Shown here piece after piece: positions 1-6,100 of a stretch of 50,871 bases of DNA. Position 1 is the first letter of the stretch. Each line of letters begins with the position of its first letter. This DNA is from Oscillospiraceae bacterium (lineage in GTDB: Bacteria; Bacillota; Clostridia; Saccharofermentanales; Fastidiosipilaceae): positions 1 to 50,871 of the forward strand of contig JASBZA010000012.1 in the NCBI GenBank assembly GCA_029983685.1, in the 5' to 3' direction. A program made the translations under genes and the position numbers. The notes below the pieces were generated by a model that saw only the letters and a program-made list of their open reading frames with translations, was not told the DNA's origin and made no database searches.

Positions 1-23
1 CTTTCTGGTGGGTGTGGTAAGCG

Positions 24-257
24 TCATTGTTCGGTTAAACCGTAATCCGAGTTTAAAAAAATAATATCATCGTAAGAAACCTGGTATATTTTAAGCAGCT
101 TAGCTAGAGTTTTCGCCCCTGGTGATGTTCTCCCTCTCTCGTAATTTGATAAGGTATATTCAGATATATTGGCTTTCTCTGCTGCCATTTTTTGAGTAAA
201 TCCTGCGTTTACCCTAGCTGCCTCTAAAGTTATTCGTAATCGTTTCTCTTCTGCCAT
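24..257 (-). CDS. Small XRE-family helix-turn-helix protein (Cro-like)
   Basis: 77-aa protein that is almost entirely one XRE/Cro-CI HTH domain. Residues about 9-65 contain the typical recognition pattern (FTQKMAAEKANISEYTLSNYERG followed by P and a leucine-rich helix), here split as FTQKMAAEKANIS and TLSNYERG. The start is supported by an AGGAG ribosome binding site seven bases upstream. The start codon lies inside the end of the preceding small membrane gene, so translation is probably coupled. It is transcribed away from the S24 repressor, the usual place for a Cro-like or excision-control regulator. A copy of the element's palindromic operator overlaps its last codons. Exact role unknown. 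Confidence 0.8.
   Translation of the reverse strand: MAEEKRLRITLEAARVNAGFTQKMAAEKANISEYTLSNYERGRTSPGAKTLAKLLKIYQVSYDDIIFLNSDYGLTEQ
32..42. promoter_or_regulatory. Second copy of the CGGTTAAACCG palindrome
   Basis: The 11-bp perfect palindrome CGGTTAAACCG matches the core of the 13-bp palindrome at 603-615. It covers the last codons of the small HTH gene, so coding constraint does not fully explain it. It may be another operator for one of the two repressors, controlling genes to the left of the window. Confidence 0.45.
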
Positions 258-376
258 AAATCCACTCCTAAGCTGCCGGCAATCGCAATTAAGCCAATAG
301 CCGGCAAAATTCTGTATCCCATGAATAGCCAGAACATTTGCAATCCGACCATTGCTAACAACACTACTTTTCGCAT
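230..376 (-). CDS. Small predicted membrane protein, unknown function
   Basis: 48-aa protein starting MRKVVLLAM. I chose this start because AAAGGAA lies at a normal distance upstream; the reading frame is open to 418, but the longer version has no better site. Two hydrophobic stretches (about residues 3-17 and 20-35) are followed by a charged tail ending in WQKRNDYE, suggesting one bent or two short membrane segments. It overlaps the start of the small HTH gene by 28 bases. No family is recognised. Small membrane proteins of this kind are common in phage and integrative element control regions. Confidence 0.55.
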   Translation of the reverse strand: MRKVVLLAMVGLQMFWLFMGYRILPAIGLIAIAGSLGVDLWQKRNDYE

Positions 377-397
377 TTCCCTTGTTCCTTTCTTTGT

Positions 398-403
398 TAT
401 AAT
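398..403 (+). promoter_or_regulatory. Extended -10 promoter-like site (TGTTATAAT) opposing the small-gene transcript
   Basis: Plus-strand TATAAT at 398-403 with a TG at 395-396 forms an extended -10 element. There is no good -35. Transcription from about 410 would run antisense to the transcript encoding the 34-aa peptide at 459-563 and would begin with the same 12 bases found at that peptide's ribosome binding site. Seen: the motif. Inferred: an antisense RNA. Confidence 0.35.
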
Positions 404-410
404 TTCTAAA

Positions 411-575
411 GAGGACACGTTAACCCTTTGTGGGTGGAGGGGTTTCCCCCTCCGTTGTTTACCTAAATGCTAGGTAAAGGGCTAATAGAAATTCAAGAAC
501 TGTAACGACCGTGGCAATGATGTCGAGAATCATTTTTAACCGGTCTGAATTCTTTTTCTTCACTAACGTGTCCTC
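411..575. repeat. 12-bp perfect inverted repeat flanking the 34-aa peptide gene (411-422 and 564-575)
   Basis: GAGGACACGTTA at 411-422 is the exact reverse complement of 564-575. On the minus-strand transcript the 564-575 copy holds the Shine-Dalgarno sequence of the 34-aa gene (GGAGG, eight bases before GTG). The 411-422 copy lies downstream of its stop codon, so the two arms could pair and hide the ribosome binding site. A further GGAGGGG/CCCCTCC hairpin sits between them at 436-453. Confidence 0.55.
459..563 (-). CDS. 34-aa hydrophobic peptide, candidate type I toxin-like or phage membrane peptide
   Basis: The frame starts with GTG at 563, eight bases after a strong AAAGGAGG. It encodes a basic N-terminus (KKKNSDRLK) followed by one hydrophobic segment (MILDIIATVVTVLEFLL, then ALYLAF) and ends with arginine. 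It is the first gene after the minus-strand promoter at 595-623. Short peptides with a charged end and a single membrane helix are typical of type I toxins and of phage holin-like peptides, but I recognise no named family. The ribosome binding site can pair with 411-422. An ATG at codon 11 is an alternative start but lacks a ribosome binding site. Confidence 0.5.
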   Translation of the reverse strand: MKKKNSDRLKMILDIIATVVTVLEFLLALYLAFR

Positions 576-594
576 CTTTCTTTATGTTGAACTA

Positions 595-623
595 AGTATA
601 TTACGGTTAAACCGTTAAGTCAA
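595..623 (-). promoter_or_regulatory. Minus-strand promoter with the operator in its spacer
   Basis: Read on the minus strand: -35 TTGACT (618-623), a 17-bp spacer (601-617) and -10 TATACT (595-600). The spacer contains the 13-bp palindrome ACGGTTAAACCGT, so a bound repressor would block polymerase. It drives the 34-aa peptide, the 48-aa membrane protein and the small HTH gene. Confidence 0.7.
603..615. promoter_or_regulatory. Operator palindrome ACGGTTAAACCGT
   Basis: A perfect 13-bp palindrome between the -35 and -10 of the minus promoter. Related half sites are CCGTAA (631-636) and ACGGTT (664-669), the latter inside the spacer of the plus promoter. The spacing and placement fit the operators of a CI/Cro-type switch. 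Which protein binds is not known. Confidence 0.6.
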
Positions 624-652
624 GTCTTTTCCGTAACTTTTTTCAATTTTTC

Positions 653-681
653 TTGCTTTTTTTACGGTTTTAACTTAATCT
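653..681 (+). promoter_or_regulatory. Plus-strand promoter of the S24 repressor gene
   Basis: -35 TTGCTT (653-658), 17-bp spacer and -10 TAATCT (676-681). A half operator (ACGGTT, 664-669) lies in the spacer, suggesting weaker autoregulation than at the opposing promoter. The ribosome binding site AAAGGAAGG follows before the ATG at 719. Confidence 0.5.
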
Positions 682-718
682 AGGTTTTAAATTAAGGCAA
701 AGAAAGGAAGGTATTCGC

Positions 719-1471
719 ATGAGCGATTTAGGTAATAAAGATGTTTTCGCTGAAAATCTAAAACGATATATGGATATGCATTCTCTCACACGTGCAGATA
801 TGGCTAAGATTATGAACGTAGCCTATACAACTTTTAATGATTGGTATAATGCTAAAACTTATCCGAGAATAGATAAAATTGAGATGCTTTCTAACTATTT
901 TCGTATAGAAAAATCAGACCTAATCGAAAGACGCAAACCCCAACCCGCCCTCAATCTCACCATCCAAAACACCATAAAAAACATGAACGCCCTAAATAGT
1001 GACGGGCAAAAACAAGTCCTAGACTACTCTTCTCTTCTTATCGATTCTGGCAAGTATGAACGCTTAGAAGACCCCGAAACCCAATACACCTACATAGACA
1101 CCAAATACGCAGCAGCAGCTGGACACGGTTATTTGAATGATGAGTATGCGACAGCTACACGCCATAAGGTAAAAGTCCAGGACACGCCAAAGTACGATGA
1201 AGTTATCGAAGTACGTGGCGATTCTATGTCACCACTAATAGCAGATGGGGATATTGCGTATGTCCAATACAACTATGAATACAAGGACGAGAAAATATAC
1301 GCCGTGCAAGTCGAGGATGAGACACTTATTAAATATTGCTATCTTGAAGGTGATATCCTAACCCTGGTATCGGAAAACCCAAGCTATAAAGACCGTATCG
1401 TAAAGCTCTGCGAAGACTCCCCTGTACGCATCATCGGCATCGTGGCCGGCTGGGTGACGCCGGAAGAGTAG
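719..1471 (+). CDS. CI/LexA-like repressor, XRE HTH plus S24 peptidase
   Basis: 250-aa phage-type repressor. Residues about 12-66 form an XRE HTH domain. Residues about 125-250 form an S24 self-cleaving peptidase domain. The catalytic serine is S169 in GDSMSP and the lysine is K205 in LIKYCY. The A134-G135 bond in AAAAGHGY is the expected cleavage site. By analogy with lambda CI and LexA, RecA-stimulated cleavage after DNA damage would release the operators at 603-615 and 664-669. It starts at ATG 719 after AAAGGAAGG and is followed 16 bases later by the PemK-like gene, probably in one transcript. Length and domain order are normal for the family. Confidence 0.9.
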   Translation: MSDLGNKDVFAENLKRYMDMHSLTRADMAKIMNVAYTTFNDWYNAKTYPRIDKIEMLSNYFRIEKSDLIERRKPQPALNLTIQNTIKNMNALNSDGQKQVLDYSSLLIDSGKYERLEDPETQYTYIDTKYAAAAGHGYLNDEYATATRHKVKVQDTPKYDEVIEVRGDSMSPLIADGDIAYVQYNYEYKDEKIYAVQVEDETLIKYCYLEGDILTLVSENPSYKDRIVKLCEDSPVRIIGIVAGWVTPEE

Positions 1472-1487
1472 AGAAAGGGGAAATGTA

Positions 1488-2213
1488 ATGAGTAAAGAAA
1501 AAAGCAAAAACGAAATAAACCAACATAAAGAAGAAGCTTTAAACAAATTAAATAAATTATTGGATAAACTAATAAATTCAAATAGCCCTTCAAAAGCAGA
1601 CAAATTGGCTTATTGGTTTGAAGACTATGCCCGACTATTGGAGAGTGAAGATAGTGTCACCTCTTTTAATAGTTACAAACGTGGAGATGTTATTAAGGCT
1701 GAGTTAGGGTTCAATATTGGTAGTGAGCAAGGCGGATTACATTATTGTATCGTTCTTGCCAATAGTTCTCCCTATCAAAAAGTAGTGCAAGTAGTTCCCT
1801 TGACTTCGATAAAACCTCACAAAAATCTGAAGAAATTAAGATATGGTGAAATTAATATTGAGAATGAATTATATCTGCTCCTAAAAGTAAAAAATGACAT
1901 TTTGGAAAATCAGTATCAAGAACAATGTGCTGATATTGAGCGCATTAGCGATTCTTTAAGTGCCGAAGAATATGAAGCTAGACATAAAGCTGCTAGAATT
2001 AACCTGGATCGGAGCAAACGTGTAAAGCGTGAAATAAACAGAATGAAACTAGGTAGTATCGTGCTAGTAAATCAAATTACAACTATTTCCAAACTGAGAA
2101 TTGTTGACCCCAAAAACAATAATAGTGTTCTCTATAACATAAGGATAAGTAACAATAGTTTGAATAAAATAGATGAAAAAATAGTGGAGATGTTTACAAA
2201 AAGGGAACATTAA
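1488..2213 (+). CDS. PemK/MazF-family toxin-like protein with N-terminal helical extension
   Basis: 241 aa. Residues about 65-120 match the PemK/MazF pattern: YKRGDVIKAELGFNIGSEQ, then GG, then a strand with HYCIVLAN and VVQVVPLTS. MazF-type proteins are usually 110-120 aa sequence-specific endoribonucleases; here about 60 extra N-terminal residues (rich in K, E, N) and a charged helical insert around 140-185 make it twice as long. A ribosome binding site AAGGGG precedes ATG. No antitoxin-sized gene flanks it: upstream is the S24 repressor, downstream a candidate small RNA. The N-terminal extension, the repressor or the RNA could hold it in check, or it may serve element control rather than act as a toxin. 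Confidence 0.7.
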   Translation: MSKEKSKNEINQHKEEALNKLNKLLDKLINSNSPSKADKLAYWFEDYARLLESEDSVTSFNSYKRGDVIKAELGFNIGSEQGGLHYCIVLANSSPYQKVVQVVPLTSIKPHKNLKKLRYGEINIENELYLLLKVKNDILENQYQEQCADIERISDSLSAEEYEARHKAARINLDRSKRVKREINRMKLGSIVLVNQITTISKLRIVDPKNNNSVLYNIRISNNSLNKIDEKIVEMFTKREH

Positions 2214-2218
2214 AGTTA

Positions 2219-2247
2219 TTGACAAAGAGATCAACAGAATCTATTAT
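2219..2247 (+). promoter_or_regulatory. Near-consensus sigma-70/A promoter of the candidate small RNA
   Basis: TTGACA (2219-2224), exactly 17 bp, then TATTAT (2242-2247). It is the best promoter match I found in the window and it is not followed by a gene, only by a short transcript ending at a terminator. Confidence 0.75.
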
Positions 2248-2253
2248 AGTGGT

Positions 2254-2337
2254 ACAAAGTCCCTAGCGGACATAGTAATAGGACATAGCTCTACGCGAGC
2301 CGAGAGATTCTGTTGTACAACGGAATCTCTTTTTTTG
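2254..2337 (+). ncRNA. Candidate small RNA of about 84 nt
   Basis: Expected to start about 2254 from the strong promoter just upstream and to stop at the terminator hairpin at 2303-2337. It has no start codon with a ribosome binding site. It contains two direct copies of GGACATAG (2268-2275 and 2281-2288, 13-bp period). The 5' arm of the terminator (AGATTCTGTTG, 2305-2315) is complementary to CAACAGAATCT at 2233-2243, inside the promoter spacer. No known RNA family is recognised. It lies directly downstream of the PemK-like gene. Confidence 0.6.
2303..2337 (+). terminator. Intrinsic terminator of the small RNA and PemK-like gene
   Basis: AGAGATTC (2303-2310) pairs with GAATCTCT (2323-2330) and is followed by a run of eight T (2330-2337). 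The loop itself contains the self-complementary GTTGTACAAC. Confidence 0.85.
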
Positions 2338-2387
2338 TTTCCATAGACAAGACACAAGTGAAATCTAATTATTAAAACATGATAGAA

Positions 2388-2477
2388 GAAAAAAGATGAC
2401 CCCAGGGGCAAAGGATTCTAAGCAAAAATGCCTACTCCCAATAGGGAACCCAGCCTTATCCTTCACAAGTCATCTTG
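2388..2477 (-). ncRNA. Candidate structured RNA on the minus strand
   Basis: On the minus strand a TATAAT (2483-2488) precedes a roughly 90-nt stretch closed by AAGATGAC/GTCATCTT (arms 2469-2476 and 2393-2400) and ending in a T tract (2389-2394). Inside it, AAGGAT/ATCCTT (2458-2463 with 2411-2416) forms a second helix, and two small hairpins are possible: GGG/CCC at 2437-2446 and GCA/TGC at 2422-2431. The -35 is poor. It may be an RNA gene or a large folded terminator for leftward transcription. No protein-coding frame fits. Confidence 0.45.
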
Positions 2478-2531
2478 ATTAGATTATACATCTTTTTGAA
2501 AGAAATAATGTAAACATTAAACAACATAAAG

Positions 2532-2577
2532 AAAAAAACAGGCCGTCTCCCCTACACTCAACAAACGGGAAACGGCC
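2532..2577 (-). terminator. Leftward terminator-like hairpin upstream of the integrase
   Basis: GGCCGT (2541-2546) and ACGGCC (2572-2577) form a stem with an internal CCC/GGG extension. On the minus strand it is followed by a T-rich tract (2532-2539). It would stop leftward transcription coming from the integrase side. Between it and the small RNA at 2254-2337 I see only the structured RNA described separately. Confidence 0.5.
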
Positions 2578-2639
2578 AACAAATCAGCCATGAGGCTTTG
2601 TATATTATAGCATGTAAGTCCTCCGAAAGGAGAATATCA

Positions 2640-3758
2640 ATGCCAAAATGCAAATGGGACAAAGACCGTAAAACCTGGGTCATGCAGGCTTATAAAGACA
2701 AAAAACGTAAGGTCTTCTACTCATCCACCCGAGGTCAATCCGGAAAACAAGAAGTGATGAAAGCCTATTATGAGTGGATTGCAGGAATGGAAGCTCCCAA
2801 TAGACGGACCGTAAAAGAGGCCTGGGCCGAGTATATCGAATACTATGGGCAAAATCATAAGGCTAGTACGACAGATGCCTTGAACCAACAATACAAAACC
2901 TACATTAAACCGGTGCACGAAAACAAAATCATAGGGACCCTGAGGAAATCTGATTGGCAAGAATGCATAGATGCTCCTTATAAGGATCGAGCAATTGCAT
3001 ACAATACAATTAAACGCTTAATAACATCCATAAAGCACTTTTGTATTTTCTGTGCGGGAAAAGGGTATATGACGGACGATAACGTGCCTTTGTTCTTGCT
3101 TAATCCTGCCAAAAAAGAGCAGCAACAACGACGAGCTTTATATCCTGATGAGCTCAACAGATTGCTACAGTCGGATAGTGATGACTGGTACCTAGAGGTC
3201 TATCAATTCTTAGTTTATACAGGTTTAAGGCGTGGAGAATTATGTGCGCTACAAATCAAGCGAGACTATGCCATGCCGTATATACACGTCAGGGAATCTG
3301 TTTCACAGCTATCCACTGGTATGACCGTTGGCAAGCCAAAATCCGGCAAAGAACGAGATGAGTTCTTGATACCGCAAGCAGTTGAGTGCATCCACAGGCA
3401 CAACTTGAAACGCATTGAAAAAGGCTTCAATGGGGATTATCTTTTTGTTTCATCTACCGGGGGTCGCATTAACCCTAACGTTCTATCCGACCGTTGGCGT
3501 GATTTTAGATCTAAAAATGGGTTAGACAATATTACTTTGCACGAGCTTCGACATACATACGCCACCTACACCAGCAAGCAAGTGAAACTTGAAGAATTGA
3601 AAAAACTACTTGGCCACTCCAAAGATATGAATACCCTAGGGACATATGTCCATGAAATACCTCTGACGGAAGAAGAGCAAAAAGCCAAATATTTAGAGGA
3701 CAAAATGTTGGCAGAAAAGGTAGAAGAAATCTTCGATATTTTTAAAAACAACACATAA
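2640..3758 (+). CDS. int: Tyrosine recombinase / phage-type integrase
   Basis: 372-aa site-specific recombinase. I set the start at ATG 2640 because AAAGGAG precedes it; the open frame extends to 2598 without a ribosome binding site. The N-terminal region (about 1-50) is a basic DNA-arm-binding part, about 55-145 a SAM-like core-binding domain, and about 160-365 the catalytic domain. Catalytic residues visible are Arg197 (TGLRRGEL), His301 and Arg304 (HELRHT), His326 (LGHS) and Tyr336 (GTYVHE). All key residues are present, so the enzyme should be active. It sits at the element's end, 45 bases from a tRNA-3'-end-like sequence that is probably its attachment site. No excisionase is evident next to it. 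Confidence 0.95.
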   Translation: MPKCKWDKDRKTWVMQAYKDKKRKVFYSSTRGQSGKQEVMKAYYEWIAGMEAPNRRTVKEAWAEYIEYYGQNHKASTTDALNQQYKTYIKPVHENKIIGTLRKSDWQECIDAPYKDRAIAYNTIKRLITSIKHFCIFCAGKGYMTDDNVPLFLLNPAKKEQQQRRALYPDELNRLLQSDSDDWYLEVYQFLVYTGLRRGELCALQIKRDYAMPYIHVRESVSQLSTGMTVGKPKSGKERDEFLIPQAVECIHRHNLKRIEKGFNGDYLFVSSTGGRINPNVLSDRWRDFRSKNGLDNITLHELRHTYATYTSKQVKLEELKKLLGHSKDMNTLGTYVHEIPLTEEEQKAKYLEDKMLAEKVEEIFDIFKNNT

Positions 3759-3802
3759 AACAACACAAAAATTGCCGAAACCCTTGATTTAAAAGTATTT
3801 TA

Positions 3803-3825
3803 TTCAAGTCGTATCGTGTGCACCA
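3803..3825 (+). other. Putative attachment site resembling a tRNA 3' end
   Basis: TTCAAGT at 3803-3809 looks like a T-loop, followed by CGTAT (T-stem 3' arm), CGTGTGC (acceptor 3' arm), A and CCA at 3823-3825. The bases before TTCAAGT do not pair with the T-stem arm, so this is not a complete tRNA gene but a 3' fragment, as left by integration into a tRNA gene. The implied acceptor 5' arm is GCACACG. The intact tRNA would lie beyond the other end of the element, outside the window. Confidence 0.55.
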
Positions 3826-3831
3826 TATAGG

Positions 3832-3878
3832 AAAACCTCGGGATTGGACAATGGTGTTTCTCGAGGTTTTTATTTTAT
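3832..3878 (+). terminator. Intrinsic terminator downstream of the attachment-like site
   Basis: AAAACCTCG (3832-3840) pairs with CGAGGTTTT (3862-3870), followed by a T-rich tail. It may originally have ended the tRNA transcript and now also ends the integrase transcript. It separates the element from the converging minus-strand acyltransferase-like gene. Confidence 0.75.
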
Positions 3879-3897
3879 TTATAACTATTAACAAAAC

Positions 3898-4791
3898 CTA
3901 TAACAGGCACTTCTTCTCTCCATCATAAAGGAGAAGACCCCTTCCCCAACCCATGGTCTTCCCTTGACCGATGTACTGATCGAAGCGTCTTTGTAAAGTC
4001 GTTGCCTGAGGCCATAGCGCCTTGTCATCTTTATAGTAGACTCCGAATACGCGCCAAAAATCATTATTAGCCGGATCGGCTTGTTCCTTAACGATGTCAA
4101 AGACATCATAGAAATCTCGAAGATTAGAACCTTCGGGATAAATTTCATAGTGTTGAGGGTAAAGTAACCAAGACGAGCACACCACCGGCATGACTGAACT
4201 GTTGAGGTCCTCTTTATAAAAGGCATAGGCTTTGGCCAAAGAATCCAGAACCGCTTCTCTGGTCAAAGGTCCCGAGGACGGGATATGGCAGTTTAATATC
4301 CGGTCCCCTTTCTTAAGGCTGACCGTGCCTCTCTCATACCCTTCCTCCTGAAAATCTATCCATTCATACTGCAAGCGTCCTAATTGGAAACGCTTGAGAT
4401 TGAAAAAGCCCTTGAACCAGCCCGGAACAAAGGTTCCCCAGATACCGTAAACCGTTTTACATTCTTTTAATTTATAACTTAAATCCTTCAGTGTATCCAG
4501 ATAGATAGACTCGGGAATCTCGGCATACTTATAAAGATAACGTAAGGTTTTGGCGCTCAAGAGTAAGAAGAGCATGTAGGCGGAGTAAGTAGGTATATCT
4601 AAATCTGCTGCTACTTGATCCAAACTTCCGATATAGTCCTCCCCTTCTTCTAAGAAGAAAGAGTCCATGATTTCCAGCAAATTCTGATAAAGCTGAGTCT
4701 TTTGAAGGAGGCGGTCGTAGCAGGACAGAAAGTAAGACCTTGCCTCGTCGGAAAAATCAATGGCTTTCATTAAATCATCTAAACGCATCAT
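3898..4791 (-). CDS. Acyltransferase-like protein (NAT_N / GNAT_C type)
   Basis: 297 aa. It resembles the Firmicute acyltransferase-domain proteins with an N-terminal helical domain (about 1-125) and a GNAT-like C-terminal half (about 130-297). The hallmark stretch around residues 118-130 (YGIWGTFVPGWFKGFF) and the C-terminal GWGRGLLLYDG support this. Substrate unknown. No signal peptide. It follows the MFS gene with a 9-bp gap, so the two are probably cotranscribed and the pair may modify and export a compound, which is inference only. The two leading ATG codons lack a clear ribosome binding site, consistent with coupling to the upstream gene. Confidence 0.55.
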   Translation of the reverse strand: MMRLDDLMKAIDFSDEARSYFLSCYDRLLQKTQLYQNLLEIMDSFFLEEGEDYIGSLDQVAADLDIPTYSAYMLFLLLSAKTLRYLYKYAEIPESIYLDTLKDLSYKLKECKTVYGIWGTFVPGWFKGFFNLKRFQLGRLQYEWIDFQEEGYERGTVSLKKGDRILNCHIPSSGPLTREAVLDSLAKAYAFYKEDLNSSVMPVVCSSWLLYPQHYEIYPEGSNLRDFYDVFDIVKEQADPANNDFWRVFGVYYKDDKALWPQATTLQRRFDQYIGQGKTMGWGRGLLLYDGEKKCLL

Positions 4792-4800
4792 GGTTATAGG

Positions 4801-6030
4801 CTAATCTTTCTTTTGAGCTATCGTTTTCTGATGCATGTGGTGGCAGAAACCTAAGAAAACAATGGAAACAACTTGGGCCAGAATAGAGAAAATAATCATG
4901 CCGGTCAGGGCTTGGTCATATAAGACACCGGTCAGCCAGCTTCCTAAAAACCAGAAGACACCGAAGGCGGTTTCAAAAACACCGAAGCCCGAAGACCTCC
5001 ACTGCTTGGGAACAAAAGTGCAGACAGCAGCTTTCAGTGTAGATTCTTGAGCACCCATACCCACACCCCAGAGGACAATACCGATAAACAAGGCCGCCTT
5101 GCTTTGGCCGCCCCAGCCGAAAATAAATAAGGGGAAGAGTGCCGAAATTGCGGTGGAAAGCATAAGACTTTTAACCCCGATTCGATCATAGAGCCAACCA
5201 AAGATCAGGGCCGCCACAGCGTCCACTGCCATGGCACCTGCGTATAAGAGCGGAAGCACGTCGTCTTGGACCAGCTCTAATTTGGCCGTGTGCATGGTAA
5301 TGATAGGGAAATCAATAAAGCCTAAGGCGAAGAAGGAAATAGCTACGATATAGACAATAAATTCATGACGGAAATGAAAGTATGTCTTCTCTTCTGTTTC
5401 CGGCTCGAACGCTTCCGGATTGGGATACTTTCTCCTGGCTATTAAAAGAAGCACAACGGTAATAATGGCCGGAATACCCAATATAGCGAAGCACAGGGCG
5501 TACTTACGATAGGTATCGGCGGTCTTGTTCAAATAAAGGACCAGGAATAGAATCACAGGTCCTAAAAAGGCACCGATTTGATCTAACAACTCTTGCAGGG
5601 CGAAACTCTTGCCGGCCCCTTCTTGTGATGCGGCAAAGGACAGGAGCGTGTCTTTGGCCGGTTTTTTAATGGCCTTACCGATACGCTCAATCAACATGAG
5701 AGCACAGGCCCATTTCCAGCCTCCTTGGGGCACCAGGGCCAAAGCCGGAATCGCCATCACATCGATAACATAGCCCACAATGGTCATGGGCCAGTATTTC
5801 TTGGTTTTGTCCGCAAAAAAGCCCGAGACCAGGCGGAGGGAATAACCTAAAAATTCGCCTAAACCGGAGACGAAGCCGATAGCGGCGGCCGATGCACCCG
5901 CTAGGGTTAAATACACCCCAATGATACTTCGAGCGCCTTCATGGGTCATGTCAGAGAATAAACTGACAATCCCCATCAGGAAAAGAAAAGCCATGGCCGA
6001 ACCGGTTACCAACTTCTTCTTTTTTTGCAT
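4801..6030 (-). CDS. Major facilitator superfamily transporter
   Basis: 409 aa with about 12 hydrophobic segments. The second half carries a motif-A-like loop (GWLYDRIGVKSLM, about residues 278-290) and the first half an equivalent DKTKKYWPMT loop. A charged cytoplasmic loop around 200-220 separates the halves. The N-terminus (MQKKKKLVTGSAMAFLFLMG) is basic then hydrophobic. Substrate cannot be told. It is divergent from the helicase gene at 6101 and upstream of the acyltransferase-like gene in the same transcript. Confidence 0.85.
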   Translation of the reverse strand: MQKKKKLVTGSAMAFLFLMGIVSLFSDMTHEGARSIIGVYLTLAGASAAAIGFVSGLGEFLGYSLRLVSGFFADKTKKYWPMTIVGYVIDVMAIPALALVPQGGWKWACALMLIERIGKAIKKPAKDTLLSFAASQEGAGKSFALQELLDQIGAFLGPVILFLVLYLNKTADTYRKYALCFAILGIPAIITVVLLLIARRKYPNPEAFEPETEEKTYFHFRHEFIVYIVAISFFALGFIDFPIITMHTAKLELVQDDVLPLLYAGAMAVDAVAALIFGWLYDRIGVKSLMLSTAISALFPLFIFGWGGQSKAALFIGIVLWGVGMGAQESTLKAAVCTFVPKQWRSSGFGVFETAFGVFWFLGSWLTGVLYDQALTGMIIFSILAQVVSIVFLGFCHHMHQKTIAQKKD

Positions 6031-6100
6031 AATTATGCCTCTCTCTAAAGAAATCTAGTATGATAGACTCCAAACCATTATAAGACATGAGGAGAAAAAT

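Larger units (their letters stand above)
1..3825. mobile_element. Right end of an integrated genetic element (prophage remnant or integrative element)
   Basis: The stretch holds a divergent phage-type switch (small HTH protein against an S24 CI-like repressor), a PemK/MazF-like gene, two putative small RNAs and a tyrosine integrase, and ends in a sequence resembling a tRNA 3' end. Its AT-rich, short-gene character differs from the GC-richer metabolic genes that start at 3.9 kb. No structural, packaging or conjugation gene is visible. The left boundary lies outside the window, so whether this is a prophage, a satellite or a small integrative element cannot be told. The right boundary at about 3825 is inferred from the attachment-like site. 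Confidence 0.75.

Noticed and set aside
436..453. GGAGGGG/CCCCTCC hairpin as a terminator
   Set aside because: No T tract follows on either strand. It is better described as an internal hairpin of the small-gene transcript.
1358..1603. Two hydrophobic minus-strand frames overlapping the S24 repressor end and PemK start
   Set aside because: They cross two well-supported plus-strand genes, lack ribosome binding sites, and their hydrophobicity comes from A-rich codons read on the opposite strand.
3803..3825. A functional tRNA gene ending at the CCA
   Set aside because: The sequence before the T-loop does not form a T-stem, and no anticodon or D arm can be found in the preceding 60 bases, which are the integrase 3' end and AT-rich spacer. 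It is only a 3' fragment.
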